The position numbers were made by a program, and so were the translations under genes. This document shows positions 32,846 through 40,697 of a DNA stretch of 64,000 nucleotides, one piece after another. Position 1 is the stretch's first letter. Each line of letters starts with the position of its first letter. The notes beneath the pieces are model-generated. The model did not search any database. It had not been told where the DNA came from and saw only the letters and a program-made list of their open reading frames with translations. The DNA comes from JAAXIE01 sp965204245 (GTDB lineage: Bacteria > Chloroflexota > Dehalococcoidia > Lucifugimonadales > JAAXIE01): assembly GCA_965204245.1 (NCBI GenBank), contig CBDBED010000009.1, positions 62,001-126,000 on the forward strand, read 5' to 3'.

Positions 32846-33583
32846 ATCAGGGCCGAGCAGATACAGTGCGATGAGATTTGGTCGTTCTGCTATGCCGAAC
32901 AGGGCATCCTCGAAACGGACAAGTCACCACCTAAGGACGCTGGGAACCTCTGGACGTGGACGGCCATTGACAACGATAGCAAGATGATCCTCTCGTGGCT
33001 TGTTTCCAAGGACAGGGGAGCGGACGCCGCCGATCACTTCGCACACGATCTGAGAAGCAGGGTGGTTGGCAGGTCTCATCTGGTGACTGATGGTCTGTGG
33101 AGTTACGTTCAGGCTATCAAGAATGCTTTCGAGGGGAACGTCAACTATGCCCAGTTGGTGAAGACCTTTGGTAAGACTAATCAGAATAACTCGCAGACCT
33201 ATACCGGCCAGGGCAGGAAGTACAGTCCTCCCGAGGGAGTCACCGGGATGCAGAAGTACGCGGTGATCATGGCTCCTAAGGAGGAGCTGGTCAACACCTC
33301 ATATGTGGAGCGTCAAAACCTGACCATGCGGATGTCGATGCGTAGGTACACACGGCTGACCAACGGCTTCAGCGAGAAGGCCCTCAATCATCATCACATG
33401 ACGGCCCTGTACACGGTGTACTATAACTTCTGCCGATCACATTCGTCCTTGGGCAACATAACTACTCCGGCTATGGCTGCCGGAGTCGCCCGTGAGCCGT
33501 ACGGCTTCGAGTGGCTGGTGGGCCTCGCGGACAGTCTTGAGTGGAGGCGGATTTTCCACAGGATGCAGATCAACGTGGTGTAG
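32846..33583 (+). pseudogene. IS1-type transposase, 5'-truncated
   Basis: The frame reads IQCDEIWSFCYAE (first catalytic Asp), NLWTWTAIDNDSKMILSWLV, LVTDGLWSYVQAI (second Asp) and TSYVERQNLTMRMSMRRYTR (catalytic Glu), ending FHRMQINVV. This is the DDE core and C-terminus of IS1-family transposases. The N-terminal zinc-binding/HTH region is missing: the frame upstream of 32846 has no homology, no ribosome site, and abuts the element terminator. Terminal inverted repeats are not evident. It marks the right-hand limit of the conjugative module. Confidence 0.75.
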
Positions 33584-33672
33584 GAATTCCTCATCCCCTA
33601 TTTCTCACCTCCCCCGGCCTCCCGAACCATGACCCCGCCGCCGACAGGCGGGCACAGACGAGGAGGCTCACC

Positions 33673-34230
33673 ATGGAAGATCACCCCATCATTGAGCAGT
33701 ATCTGGCTGCGCTGGAGGCCCTGCGAGCTAAGGAACCTCTTCCTTTTGCAAGGACCATGAGACAGGTGCCAGATGAGGCCGGGCTATATATGCTGGCGAA
33801 TACCGAGGATATAAACGACTGCTACTACATTGGCCTCTCCAAGGGGATGCGTTCAAGCATCAGCTACTTCTCCGACGGCAGCAGCGCCGGGTCGACGATG
33901 ATTGCCGACCTGATATCGAGGGGACTGATCCAGTCCAAGCGGGATGCTAAGGACTGGACGAGGACTCACGTGGCCGTCAGGTGGTTAGAGTCCTCTAAGA
34001 ATCCAACGGAGGACTCCAGACTGCATCACTTCCTGATTGCGGTACTGGAGCCGAGGTACAACGAGGACAAGGGTTACGTAGTGAATCAATCTAGGGGATA
34101 TGGTAACGTAATAGAGGCTCAGCCGATGGAGGACTTCCAGTTCCAACCAGCCTCCACGGCTGGGCCTCTACGCTGCAATGTATCCTACATTATCACGGAT
34201 GCAAATACTCTCGATACTAGTCGTTCTTGA
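33673..34230 (+). CDS. GIY-YIG-like nuclease domain protein
   Basis: The 185-residue protein has a ribosome site CGAGGAGGCTCACC. Residues about 36-110 fit a GIY-YIG fold: AGLYMLANTEDINDCYYIGL, KGMRSSISYF, TMIADLISRGLIQSKRDAKD and THVAVRWLES, then the acidic helix DSRLHHFLIAVLEPRYNEDK. In this family the first two strands and a following Arg and Glu form the nuclease site; here the GLY/YIG strands and R59 are visible and an E at 132 is a candidate. No partner is adjacent. It could be a homing-type nuclease or a defence effector. Confidence 0.6.
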   Translation: MEDHPIIEQYLAALEALRAKEPLPFARTMRQVPDEAGLYMLANTEDINDCYYIGLSKGMRSSISYFSDGSSAGSTMIADLISRGLIQSKRDAKDWTRTHVAVRWLESSKNPTEDSRLHHFLIAVLEPRYNEDKGYVVNQSRGYGNVIEAQPMEDFQFQPASTAGPLRCNVSYIITDANTLDTSRS

Positions 34231-34268
34231 AGTTTCTGATAATGCGTGTGTAGTGTGAGAGTGTTAAA

Positions 34269-34490
34269 ATGGACTCCGCCCTAACCGTTCCCAAAGCCCT
34301 CCTGTGGTTGGCCGCCATATCCGTCCCTGTTGGCGTCATCGTTGGCTTCGTGATCTGGGCCATTCTCTATAGACTCAATAAAAGTCCGTGGCATACTCCA
34401 CTTCAGATCATTGTGATATGCATGATCATCGTTATGGTCATGCAGGGGGCTTCCATGCTTTCCAGAATATGGGGTTTTGACGGAGGTTGA
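34269..34490 (+). CDS. Small two-pass membrane protein (73 aa)
   Basis: Two hydrophobic segments (LLWLAAISVPVGVIVGFVIW at residues 11-31; LQIIVICMIIVMVMQGASML at 44-63) surround a short basic loop (YRLNKSPWHTP). The gene is followed at one base by a small zinc-ribbon gene. No family is recognised. Ribosome site is weak, so confidence is moderate. Confidence 0.5.
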   Translation: MDSALTVPKALLWLAAISVPVGVIVGFVIWAILYRLNKSPWHTPLQIIVICMIIVMVMQGASMLSRIWGFDGG

Positions 34491-34491
34491 G

Positions 34492-34644
34492 ATGCCTAAG
34501 ACCAATGTGCGCTGTGAGCGGATGGGTCTGTACGAATCGGAATGTGGACATACGCATCGTTTTGACGTGGGAGAAGTCTTTAGCAACTGTCACCGTTGCA
34601 ACAAGCCTACGACATGGAATTGGATTGGCCTTGACCGCCCTTAG
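34492..34644 (+). CDS. Small zinc-ribbon-like protein (50 aa)
   Basis: ATG at 34492 has the ribosome site CGGAGGTTGAG within the end of the preceding gene. The product has C8, C18 and the pair CHRC at residues 33-36, plus H20 and H22 (SECGHTHRF). This is a compact zinc-ribbon pattern. It ends with TAG at 34644. Its tight coupling to the membrane protein suggests a joint function, which cannot be named. Confidence 0.5.
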   Translation: MPKTNVRCERMGLYESECGHTHRFDVGEVFSNCHRCNKPTTWNWIGLDRP

Positions 34645-34666
34645 ATATAGCCCCACTAGGCGTCTT

Positions 34667-35134
34667 CTATTTCTTGGAGAACGGCAACCTGAGTCTGTGT
34701 CTGAACGCCGAGGGCTTCCTCTCTGGCGGGTCGGCCCATGAAAGCTGAGGGGTCACCCATCCCCTGGGTAGGTTGACCTCCACCGACTCCCGAGGATATC
34801 TGGTAGGCCAAGGGGGAGAAGGCCTGAGCCTGTTGGCTAAATATCCCTCGACTCCTCTTCTATATTCAGATGGCACCCTGGCGCAGGTAGCCACCAACAG
34901 CACCTCATCCTGAGAGAAGTGCCAGCTAGCCGTCTTAGCATGGTGTATCAGGCGGGAACGTATGGGAGAACCCATGCCAACATCAACGGTTGTGATGTGG
35001 TTCTCAAACCGATCATAGATTCCTATGCAGTAGACGCCCGACCACGTATTCAGTTCCGCAGGAATCGGTTCCCACAGGTCAAAGGCATCTGCCGGAGGGA
35101 GCTCGGTGTACCACTCAACTGTTATCGATGCCAT
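34667..35134 (-). CDS. GIY-YIG-like small protein
   Basis: The 155-residue protein contains a plausible GIY-YIG-type core: WSGVYCIGIYDRFENHITTV, then DVGMGSPIRSRLIHHAKTAS and LLVATCARVPSEYRRGVEGY. The strands GVYCIGI and TTVDVGMG replace the canonical GIY and YIG, R59/R61 lie on the first helix, and the acidic residue after VPSEYRR is a candidate Glu. The C-terminus is Pro/Arg-rich. It is two bases downstream of the small gene ending at 35137, so they form one operon. Confidence 0.5.
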   Translation of the reverse strand: MASITVEWYTELPPADAFDLWEPIPAELNTWSGVYCIGIYDRFENHITTVDVGMGSPIRSRLIHHAKTASWHFSQDEVLLVATCARVPSEYRRGVEGYLANRLRPSPPWPTRYPRESVEVNLPRGWVTPQLSWADPPERKPSAFRHRLRLPFSKK

Positions 35135-35136
35135 GT

Positions 35137-35379
35137 TTACAACACTCGAAATCTCAGAGGCTGGAGCCTCAGCCTGGTCTGTGCGGTCAGTTCTTCCCTA
35201 GTAAGAAGGGCCTGACAAACGAGAATGTAGTCGTCCCCTGTCGTGAACAGACCAGCGCCCTCGGCCACCTCGTCTGGAGTGAGTGTCAGCGTCTCGAGTC
35301 CCTCGGCCCGAGCCATCTGGTGCCTCTGCCTTAAATAGTCGTACACCAGGGCGGTCTTGGTCTGTCTGCTCCTGACCAT
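35137..35379 (-). CDS. Small hypothetical protein
   Basis: The 80-residue protein has a very strong ribosome site (AAAGGAGGCAAGTC before ATG). It begins with a basic helical segment (RSRQTKTALVYDYLRQRHQM) and continues with an alpha/beta section (LTLTPDEVAEGAGLFTTGDD). A small winged-helix-like regulator is possible. It is co-operonic with the GIY-YIG-like protein downstream. Confidence 0.5.
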   Translation of the reverse strand: MVRSRQTKTALVYDYLRQRHQMARAEGLETLTLTPDEVAEGAGLFTTGDDYILVCQALLTREELTAQTRLRLQPLRFRVL

Positions 35380-35470
35380 GACTTGCCTCCTTTATTACAT
35401 ATGCAATCTCATCGAGATCAAACCTCGGCCCACGGCTCGTCACCTAATAATTCAGCTAGACTTTGCTTCG
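35380..35470. other. Short intergenic gap, nothing recognised
   Basis: The gap separates two minus-strand units. It carries the ribosome site of the gene ending upstream at 35379 and no other visible signal. Confidence 0.3.
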
Positions 35471-35734
35471 TCAGGCCCACTGACGCACCTCCTTCAGGGG
35501 GTAAGGGGCGGGCGTTGATGGTGCAACGCCCGAGTTGCAAGCCTGCTGGCCACCAAAACCGTTGTCGCAACCTAGCCCATTTCCTAATGTCGTAAGTGTG
35601 GCAGACCAGATCGTGGCGGTGTTGCCGTGGTCGGCGATGGCGGGCCGGGCGTCGTGGACGAGGAGGACGCTAGCGGCCATCAGCGCGGCGGCCAGGAGCA
35701 GGATGGGAGAGGCGAGGCGTCGCCAGGCCATCAT
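35471..35734 (-). pseudogene. Truncated exported protein of the WSATLTV family
   Basis: MMAWRRLASPILLLAAALMA starts a signal peptide, followed by TIWSATLTTLGNGLGCDNGF and QQACNSG. This is the beginning of the domain seen in full in the proteins at 41740 and 43133 (VWSATLTV...GC...C). After about 60 residues the similarity ends and a short unrelated tail closes the frame at 87 residues. It sits behind poly-C leader 1 and looks like the 3'-truncated remnant of a surface-protein operon. Confidence 0.6.
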
Positions 35735-35819
35735 GACCGGCCCCAAAATCGGGGGGGGTAGAAGGCATTGCCGCCCTCAGCAGGCGCCCCGGGGTTGCCG
35801 GAGCCTGTGTCAGTTTCAT
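35670..35819 (-). CDS. Leader peptide 1 with C8 tract
   Basis: ATG at 35819 behind AGGAGGTGATTCG begins MKLTQAPATPGRLLRAAMPS, then TPPDF across a C8 tract (plus strand G8, 35751-35758). At 8 C the leader runs through the downstream start out of frame and ends at 35670. One more C would end it in a TGA overlapping ATGATG of the downstream gene; two more would fuse them. It shares its beginning with leader 2. Confidence 0.55.
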   Translation of the reverse strand: MKLTQAPATPGRLLRAAMPSTPPDFGAGHDGLATPRLSHPAPGRRADGR

Positions 35820-36305
35820 CGAATCACCTCCTGTGCGATGCTCGGCGGGTCCCAGTGGGGCCGGCCGTCTTGAGAGTCGATTGCGCATGGCGGGGTATCT
35901 CGTCCTCAAGTCCTCACACCCCACCTGAATGGTTGACGGTGGCCTGCTTGATCTCCGACCAAGCGATGGGATTGATCCCGTTGTCGGAGGCCACCTGCAC
36001 GTCGTACGCGCCGTCCTCATCCAGGGTCGAGGTGCGTTGGCTGGCGCCGGAGAACGCCCCGCTGGTAGTCCACGCGGCCTCCGGGGTCTGGTCGGCCTTC
36101 CGCCAGCGCAGCCGGTACCACATGCTCGGGCTTCCGTCCTCCACGGCGTTCCAGCGCGCCGCGATGGTGCGGAAGAGGCCCTGTCCGGGCGGCGCAGGCG
36201 TGAGCGTCAACCCCGTCGGCGCGGGCGCGGGACCCAGCGTGGTCACCTGCGCCTCGGCGCTGGACTGGCTGGCGACGGTCCTGGTGAGGTCCGTGACGGG
36301 GCCGA
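35751..36305. repeat. Segmental duplication, copy 1
   Basis: About 555 bases are closely similar to 38074-38632: leader 1, the gap and the final fibronectin domain of the upstream gene. Identity ends abruptly near 36305, inside the chimeric reading frame. Confidence 0.75.
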
Positions 36306-36945
36306 GGCTGGCCGGCTGAACCTCCCATCCGGGGTTGGAATCCCGGATCGCGCGGGCGATGTCCGCGAGCGTCGCGCCCCGCGTGCAGAAGTCGTCGACG
36401 ACGATCACCAGGCCAGGCTCTCCTCCGATGGGGGCAGCCAGGTACGCACCGTCCACGGTGGCGTCCCGCTCGGCCGCGGAGGCGATGCCGGTGAGTCTGG
36501 GATGCCGATCCTTGGTGACGTGATGCGGAAGCCACTTCCAGCCGCGGGATTGTGCAAGCGCGTAAGCCAGTGTCGACGCCGGCGTGTCGGATTGCACGAT
36601 ATTTTGCCCTGAAGAGACCGAGGAGACGACGACGACGCGCGGGTTCCCGGCGGGGCGGAAGCCCTCGAACGCCGCGCAGAACGTGCGGGTGGCCGCCTTC
36701 GCGGCGGTAGGTTCGCCGTACTTGAACCGGTTGAAGCGCCGGGTCCACTTCTCGCCGGGCCGGTCCGTGATACGGAACCCGACCGTGAGCAGCCCCAGAT
36801 CGCCGACCGGGAGGCGGTAGATGCGGATCAACCGGCCATCTACGACGTATTTGCCCGGGGGCTCCTCGCCGAATAGGCGCGCAGCCTCGTCGCCCGCTGC
36901 GTTGGCGGACGGCGCTTCCGTTGCCGGTCCCGTTTCCTTGTCCAT
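35914..36945 (-). CDS. Phosphoribosyltransferase-like domain fused to a fibronectin III tail
   Basis: The 343-residue product starts at 36945 behind AGGAGGAGAACGC. Residues 1-210 are a type I phosphoribosyltransferase-like domain: the PRPP loop is VIVVDDFCTRGATLADIARA at about 180-199, and VVVVSSVSSGQNIVQSD lies near 104. No signal peptide is present. From residue about 215 (GPVTDLTRTVASQSSAEAQV) to the end (HSGGV) it is nearly identical to the fibronectin domain of the exported protein at 38240. A cytoplasmic enzyme carries a surface-protein tail, so this is a recombination chimera. The original C-terminus of the enzyme is lost. Confidence 0.75.
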   Translation of the reverse strand: MDKETGPATEAPSANAAGDEAARLFGEEPPGKYVVDGRLIRIYRLPVGDLGLLTVGFRITDRPGEKWTRRFNRFKYGEPTAAKAATRTFCAAFEGFRPAGNPRVVVVSSVSSGQNIVQSDTPASTLAYALAQSRGWKWLPHHVTKDRHPRLTGIASAAERDATVDGAYLAAPIGGEPGLVIVVDDFCTRGATLADIARAIRDSNPGWEVQPASLGPVTDLTRTVASQSSAEAQVTTLGPAPAPTGLTLTPAPPGQGLFRTIAARWNAVEDGSPSMWYRLRWRKADQTPEAAWTTSGAFSGASQRTSTLDEDGAYDVQVASDNGINPIAWSEIKQATVNHSGGV

Positions 36946-37058
36946 GCGTTCTCCTCCTGTACGCCCGGACATCCATGTGTGCGGCCTTTTTTCGTTCTTC
37001 TTCAAGGTGATGTTTGACGGCACTGCCATAGGCCGGGGCGGGAGACGGGACAGCACGG

Positions 37059-37466
37059 CTACCTCCCAACCCGCTCGAAGACCAGCGCCTGCCCGCCCTC
37101 GCTATGGAGCGTGAGCCGTTCCCCCGAGACCTCGAACCGCTCCACCGTCGCCAAGGAGTCCTGCATCCGTTGCTCCTGTTGGAACAGCGCATCGGATGGG
37201 CAGCCCGCTTCCGTCCACCCCAGGTCGTCAAGGCGCAGCCCCGAATCCCGCGCCCTGTATCTCGCCGAGTAAGAGTTGCAGCCCGTCCACCCCGTCATAT
37301 CCCCGGCGGCGGTGAACTCGGCGGTTGGCTCGCCGCCCACCACCTCGGCGGGAGCGCCGGCATCGCCCAGCGCGACCAGTCTCCACTGAGTATCGGCCAG
37401 CGGATTCCCTTCGCTGCCACAGGCCGCCAGGAGAAACACGAAGCCGAGCAGAAGCCAGCGCATCAT
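37059..37466 (-). CDS. META-domain lipoprotein
   Basis: The 135-residue product starts at MMRWLLLGFVFLLAACGSEG, with the lipobox LAAC (Cys at 16) and ribosome site GGGAGAGGA. The META domain follows: LADTQWRLVALGDAG, PTAEFTAAGDMTGWTGCNSY, DDLGWTEAGCPSDALFQQEQ and VSGERLTLHS. META domains occur in HslJ-like envelope proteins. It is anchored to the outer face of the membrane. It lies in the operon behind poly-C leader 2. Confidence 0.85.
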   Translation of the reverse strand: MMRWLLLGFVFLLAACGSEGNPLADTQWRLVALGDAGAPAEVVGGEPTAEFTAAGDMTGWTGCNSYSARYRARDSGLRLDDLGWTEAGCPSDALFQQEQRMQDSLATVERFEVSGERLTLHSEGGQALVFERVGR

Positions 37467-37516
37467 TCCTCTCCCTTCATGGATGGCCTTCCCCAAGTGG
37501 CGGTGTATTGACGACA

Positions 37517-38026
37517 TTACCCAAAGCTGGGTTCGATGCATCCCGCGTCGGCCATGATTTTAGTGGTAGCTGGGGAGAAGTCCTTTGCATGGCGTTCCAG
37601 TTCATTCTGTAACTCCTCGTACTCTCCCAAGAGTGCCAAAAGGTTGCCCAAGACAGTCAATCCACCAACTTCATCTTCATCTTCGATGGCCTTCTGCAAC
37701 TTCGGTGTCAGTTCCACCATGTCGGAAGCGAGGTCTCCGAGGGTTTCCTGGGTTGAGTGGAATTCTTCCAGCTCCTCTGGAGGTGTCCAGCTACTCAGCT
37801 CGCGTCTTGCCCGGTCAAGAGTGTCCTCTAAAGCGTCAAGTTCGGAAGGAGAAATGTCTTCTACATCTGCACTGTAAATGCGAGCCAGGTTGTTCAGCTG
37901 GTGGGCCTGCGCTGCACAAGCTACCGCGTACTCCTGTACAGTCATTCTTGGGTTGTTTCCGCACGCGACCACCACTGCTGTCAGAACAGCAAGGATAATG
38001 AAGAGCCTCATCCGCTGTTCGGTCAT
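37517..38026 (-). CDS. Lipoprotein, first gene behind poly-C leader 2
   Basis: The 169-residue product has a signal peptide and lipobox (FIILAVLTAVVVACGNNP, Cys at 22). The mature part is helical and acidic (LDALEDTLDRARRELSSW; ELEEFHSTQETLGDLASDMV), with a Cys pair (ACAAQ near 36 and GCIEP at the end). No family is recognised; the helical profile suggests a small envelope-associated coil. Its ATG overlaps the 11-C-frame stop of the leader. Confidence 0.7.
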   Translation of the reverse strand: MTEQRMRLFIILAVLTAVVVACGNNPRMTVQEYAVACAAQAHQLNNLARIYSADVEDISPSELDALEDTLDRARRELSSWTPPEELEEFHSTQETLGDLASDMVELTPKLQKAIEDEDEVGGLTVLGNLLALLGEYEELQNELERHAKDFSPATTKIMADAGCIEPSFG

Positions 38027-38051
38027 GTCACCCTCATATCCGGGTCATTTG

Positions 38052-38144
38052 TTAGCAGGCATCGGCCAAAATCGGGGGGGGGGTAGATGGCACGGCCGCC
38101 CTCAGCAGGCGGCGCGGGGCTGTCAGGGCCTGTGTCAGTTTCAT
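38052..38144 (-). CDS. Leader peptide 2 with C10 tract
   Basis: ATG at 38144 behind AGGAGGTGATTCG encodes MKLTQALTAPRRLLRAAVPS, then TPPPILADAC and TAA. The tract is 10 C (plus strand G10 at 38074-38083). With 11 C the frame would instead run to a TGA overlapping the ATG of the lipoprotein at 38026 (ACATGA). With 12 C it would stop upstream of that ATG. Together with leaders 3-5 it defines the tri-state arrangement. Confidence 0.6.
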   Translation of the reverse strand: MKLTQALTAPRRLLRAAVPSTPPPILADAC

Positions 38145-38632
38145 CGAATCACCTCCTGTGCGATGCTCGGCGGGTCCCGGTGGGGCCAGCCGTTTTGATA
38201 GTCGATTGCGCATGGCGGGGTCTTTTCGTCCTCAAGGCCCTACACCCCGCCAGAGTGGCTGACGGTCGCCTGCTTGGTTTCCGACCAGGCGACGGGTTCG
38301 ATGCCGTTGTCGGAGGCCACCTGCACGTCGTACGCGCCGTCCTCCGCCAGGGTCGCGGTCCGCTGGCTGGTCCCGTTGAACGCCCCGCTGGTAGTCCACG
38401 CGGCCTCCGGGGTCTGGTCGGCCTTCCGCCAGCGCAGGCGGTACCACATGCTCGGGCTCCCGTCCTCCACGGCCTCCCAGCGCGCCGCGATGGTGCGGAA
38501 GAGGCCCTGTCCGGGCGGGGCAGGCGTGAGCGTCAACCCCGTGGGCGCGGGCGCGGGACCCAGCGTGGTCACCTGCACCTCGGCGCTGGACCGGCTGGCG
38601 ACGGCCCTGGTGAGGTCGGTGACGGGTCCGCT
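38074..38632. repeat. Segmental duplication, copy 2
   Basis: This is the partner of 35751-36305. It holds leader 2's poly-C tract, the intergenic gap and the last fibronectin domain of the protein at 38240. It ends at nearly the same base as copy 1. Confidence 0.75.
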
Positions 38633-39739
38633 GAGCTCGACCAGGTGGGCGCGCACCTCGTAGGTCGTGCCCTTGGCCAGCCCGGTGACCGTGATGTCCT
38701 TGAACGTATGCGTGTACGCGCTGGCGTTGGCGCCCGCGGGCAGCAGGTTGCTTGTTGCCGCGTCCGGCCAGGGGTCGGTCGTGGACTCCCGCACCTGGAT
38801 GCGCATCTCCCGGTTGGCCGGGGACTGTCCCGTCAGCGTGACCGTGATGGCGGGGCCGCCGTTCCGCGCGCCCCTGGTCACCGAGAACGCGGGGGCAGGG
38901 AGCAGCGCGCGGGTCACCTTGATGGTGTAGGTGGAGGTCCTGCCATAGGCAGTTACCTGCACTTCGATGACGTTCTCGCCGACCGAGAGGGGAATGGGGT
39001 AGCTCAACGCGTGGTTTCCAAGCTCGGCGGTGGTCGGCAGGAGGGAGCCCTTCAGCCCAATCCTGACGAGGTTGGGGTTGACGCCGGTGGAGCGCACGAT
39101 AACGCTGGGGACATCCGGGTTCACCCGCGCCGAGTGCTCGAATGCCAGCGGGGACTCGGAGAAGCGCGGCGTGAGGGGGGTCGATACGCTTTGATTCGAT
39201 GCCGTCGTCTGCTCTTCGCCCTCTCCTTCAGCGGCGGCCTGGGGATAGACGTAGAGGCCGGTCAGGCGGGGCGTGTCGTCGTCCGCCAGGGTGAAGGTGA
39301 CGCCCTTGACGGCGACTCCCTCCACGTTGACGGTGGCGTTCAGGACGAGCGGCTTGTCCGGCTCCACGGCGGGGTTGTCCAGGATGGTGACGTCCGCCGT
39401 CCCCGTCGTGTCGCCCTCGGCGATGGTGAAGGCGGCAGGCAGGGAGAAGTCGTAGCCGACCCGGGCGCGGGAGCTGAGGGGCCGCGAGGTCAGCGTCACC
39501 CGCACTCCGCCTGCCGGGGCAGGCTGGTCCAGGGTGGCGGTCACGGTCACCGCGCCAACGTCCTCGCTCACAGTGTCGTTGGCTACGGACAGAGTAAGGG
39601 TGGTGGGGGACTGGGCCGCGGCGGACGGGATCGAGAGCAGACCGATCACCCCCGCGATGGCGATGGCCGCGACCACGAGGAGTCGTACCGACCACCGGCC
39701 GGTCCGGTAACTGTCCCTATGCAAAATGTTGCGATGCAT
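38240..39739 (-). CDS. Exported Calx-beta/cadherin-like/fibronectin III protein
   Basis: The 499-residue protein has a signal peptide (VRLLVVAAIAIAGVIGLLSI, AAAQ near 45). Residues about 46-150 form a Calx-beta domain (VANDTVSEDVGAVTVTATLD; TFTLADDDTPRLTG). Residues 190-275 are a cadherin-like beta-sandwich (VRSTGVNPNLVRIGLKGSLL; YTIKVTRA). Two fibronectin III domains lie at about 280-385 and 395-495 (APTGLTLTPAPPGQG). It ends HSGGV. The start is two bases after the stop of the upstream gene, so it is coupled. It is likely a surface adhesin or matrix protein. Confidence 0.8.
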   Translation of the reverse strand: MHRNILHRDSYRTGRWSVRLLVVAAIAIAGVIGLLSIPSAAAQSPTTLTLSVANDTVSEDVGAVTVTATLDQPAPAGGVRVTLTSRPLSSRARVGYDFSLPAAFTIAEGDTTGTADVTILDNPAVEPDKPLVLNATVNVEGVAVKGVTFTLADDDTPRLTGLYVYPQAAAEGEGEEQTTASNQSVSTPLTPRFSESPLAFEHSARVNPDVPSVIVRSTGVNPNLVRIGLKGSLLPTTAELGNHALSYPIPLSVGENVIEVQVTAYGRTSTYTIKVTRALLPAPAFSVTRGARNGGPAITVTLTGQSPANREMRIQVRESTTDPWPDAATSNLLPAGANASAYTHTFKDITVTGLAKGTTYEVRAHLVELSGPVTDLTRAVASRSSAEVQVTTLGPAPAPTGLTLTPAPPGQGLFRTIAARWEAVEDGSPSMWYRLRWRKADQTPEAAWTTSGAFNGTSQRTATLAEDGAYDVQVASDNGIEPVAWSETKQATVSHSGGV

Positions 39740-39741
39740 AT

Positions 39742-40680
39742 CTACAGCCCACCGGCTGACACCGATATCCCGATGTGCCTCTCATCGTCTATGCCGGGAC
39801 CCTGAAACCAATAGTTGGTGTCGTAGTCGGGGTCATCGCTCTCCACGCCGTGGGATATGAGCTCTTCCAACCCCACGGCAGCGCCATGGGTGGACACGGT
39901 GAAGGTCTGCGGCGTGCTCCAGTTCGATGAGTCGAAGGTCAGCGACGCCGGGCTGACGCTCAGCTCACCGCCCGTAAAACCGATGTTGATGGGGCCCTCA
40001 GCGTCTTCAAGGTACGCCTTCACCGTAACGTCCGAATCCGGCGCGGAAGTCAGGGCGACGGTGTAGGAGACGGTGGCTCTTGGCCCCACGATCACGGACT
40101 CCGGTTGGATGTCGATGCCCCGCTCCGGGTCTGCGTCGGCGGGCGCCGGACGCGAGTTGTCGAAAATCACGACCTCCATGTCCATCCATTTGCCCGACCG
40201 AAAGTCATGCTCGACCCTGTAGGGCGCGTTATCGATGGCCGCCAGCTCAAGGTACACACTCTCTTCGCCCTCGGACTCCCGGTCCGGCTTGAACCACATC
40301 CCAAAGGACGCCTCACTCGCCCCGGCGGGCAGTTGCAGCACCTTTGTCGTGGTCGTGCCGGGAGCATTGGGCATGGCCGTCGTGTAGTCCTCGCCCTGGG
40401 TGGCGGTGGAGTTGGACTTGATCCTCACGTGCACGGCGCTCTCGGACTCCAGCGGCGGTTCGATCGCAACGGTGTAGAGCCTGGTGAACCGCACGCCGTG
40501 TACGTCGATCTCATATGCCAGACGCGTATGGTTCGTGAAGTGAACGCTGGTGGTCTGTTGCGCCTGGGCAGGCGGAGCGCCGTCACCGACGAGGAAGACC
40601 GCCAGCGCAACCAGGGCGGCGGCCGTCAGGAGGCGGCGCGGGGCGGACAGGGTTGCCGAGAAGACCGATGCCAGGCTCAT
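39742..40680 (-). CDS. Exported Calx-beta-like protein
   Basis: The 312-residue protein has a clear signal peptide (RRLLTAAALVALAVFLVGDG, AQA-Q near 41) and ribosome site GCAGGAGGAAATGATCCC. Two beta-rich domains follow: residues about 42-180 (VHFTNHTRLAYEIDVHGVRF; NSTATQGEDYTTAMPNAPGT) and 185-310 (ESVIVGPRATVSYTVALTSA; VSPASLTFDSSNWSTPQTFT), both with Calx-beta-type traits. The C-terminus is ISVSAGGL. The second domain type recurs in the large protein at 47994. It is probably extracellular. Confidence 0.75.
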   Translation of the reverse strand: MSLASVFSATLSAPRRLLTAAALVALAVFLVGDGAPPAQAQQTTSVHFTNHTRLAYEIDVHGVRFTRLYTVAIEPPLESESAVHVRIKSNSTATQGEDYTTAMPNAPGTTTTKVLQLPAGASEASFGMWFKPDRESEGEESVYLELAAIDNAPYRVEHDFRSGKWMDMEVVIFDNSRPAPADADPERGIDIQPESVIVGPRATVSYTVALTSAPDSDVTVKAYLEDAEGPINIGFTGGELSVSPASLTFDSSNWSTPQTFTVSTHGAAVGLEELISHGVESDDPDYDTNYWFQGPGIDDERHIGISVSAGGL

Positions 40681-40697
40681 GGGATCATTTCCTCCTG

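Noticed and set aside
38087..39805. Long open frame on the plus strand opposite the exported protein at 38240
   Set aside because: It is antisense to a well-supported secreted protein and reads as an Arg/Gly/His-rich shadow caused by high GC.
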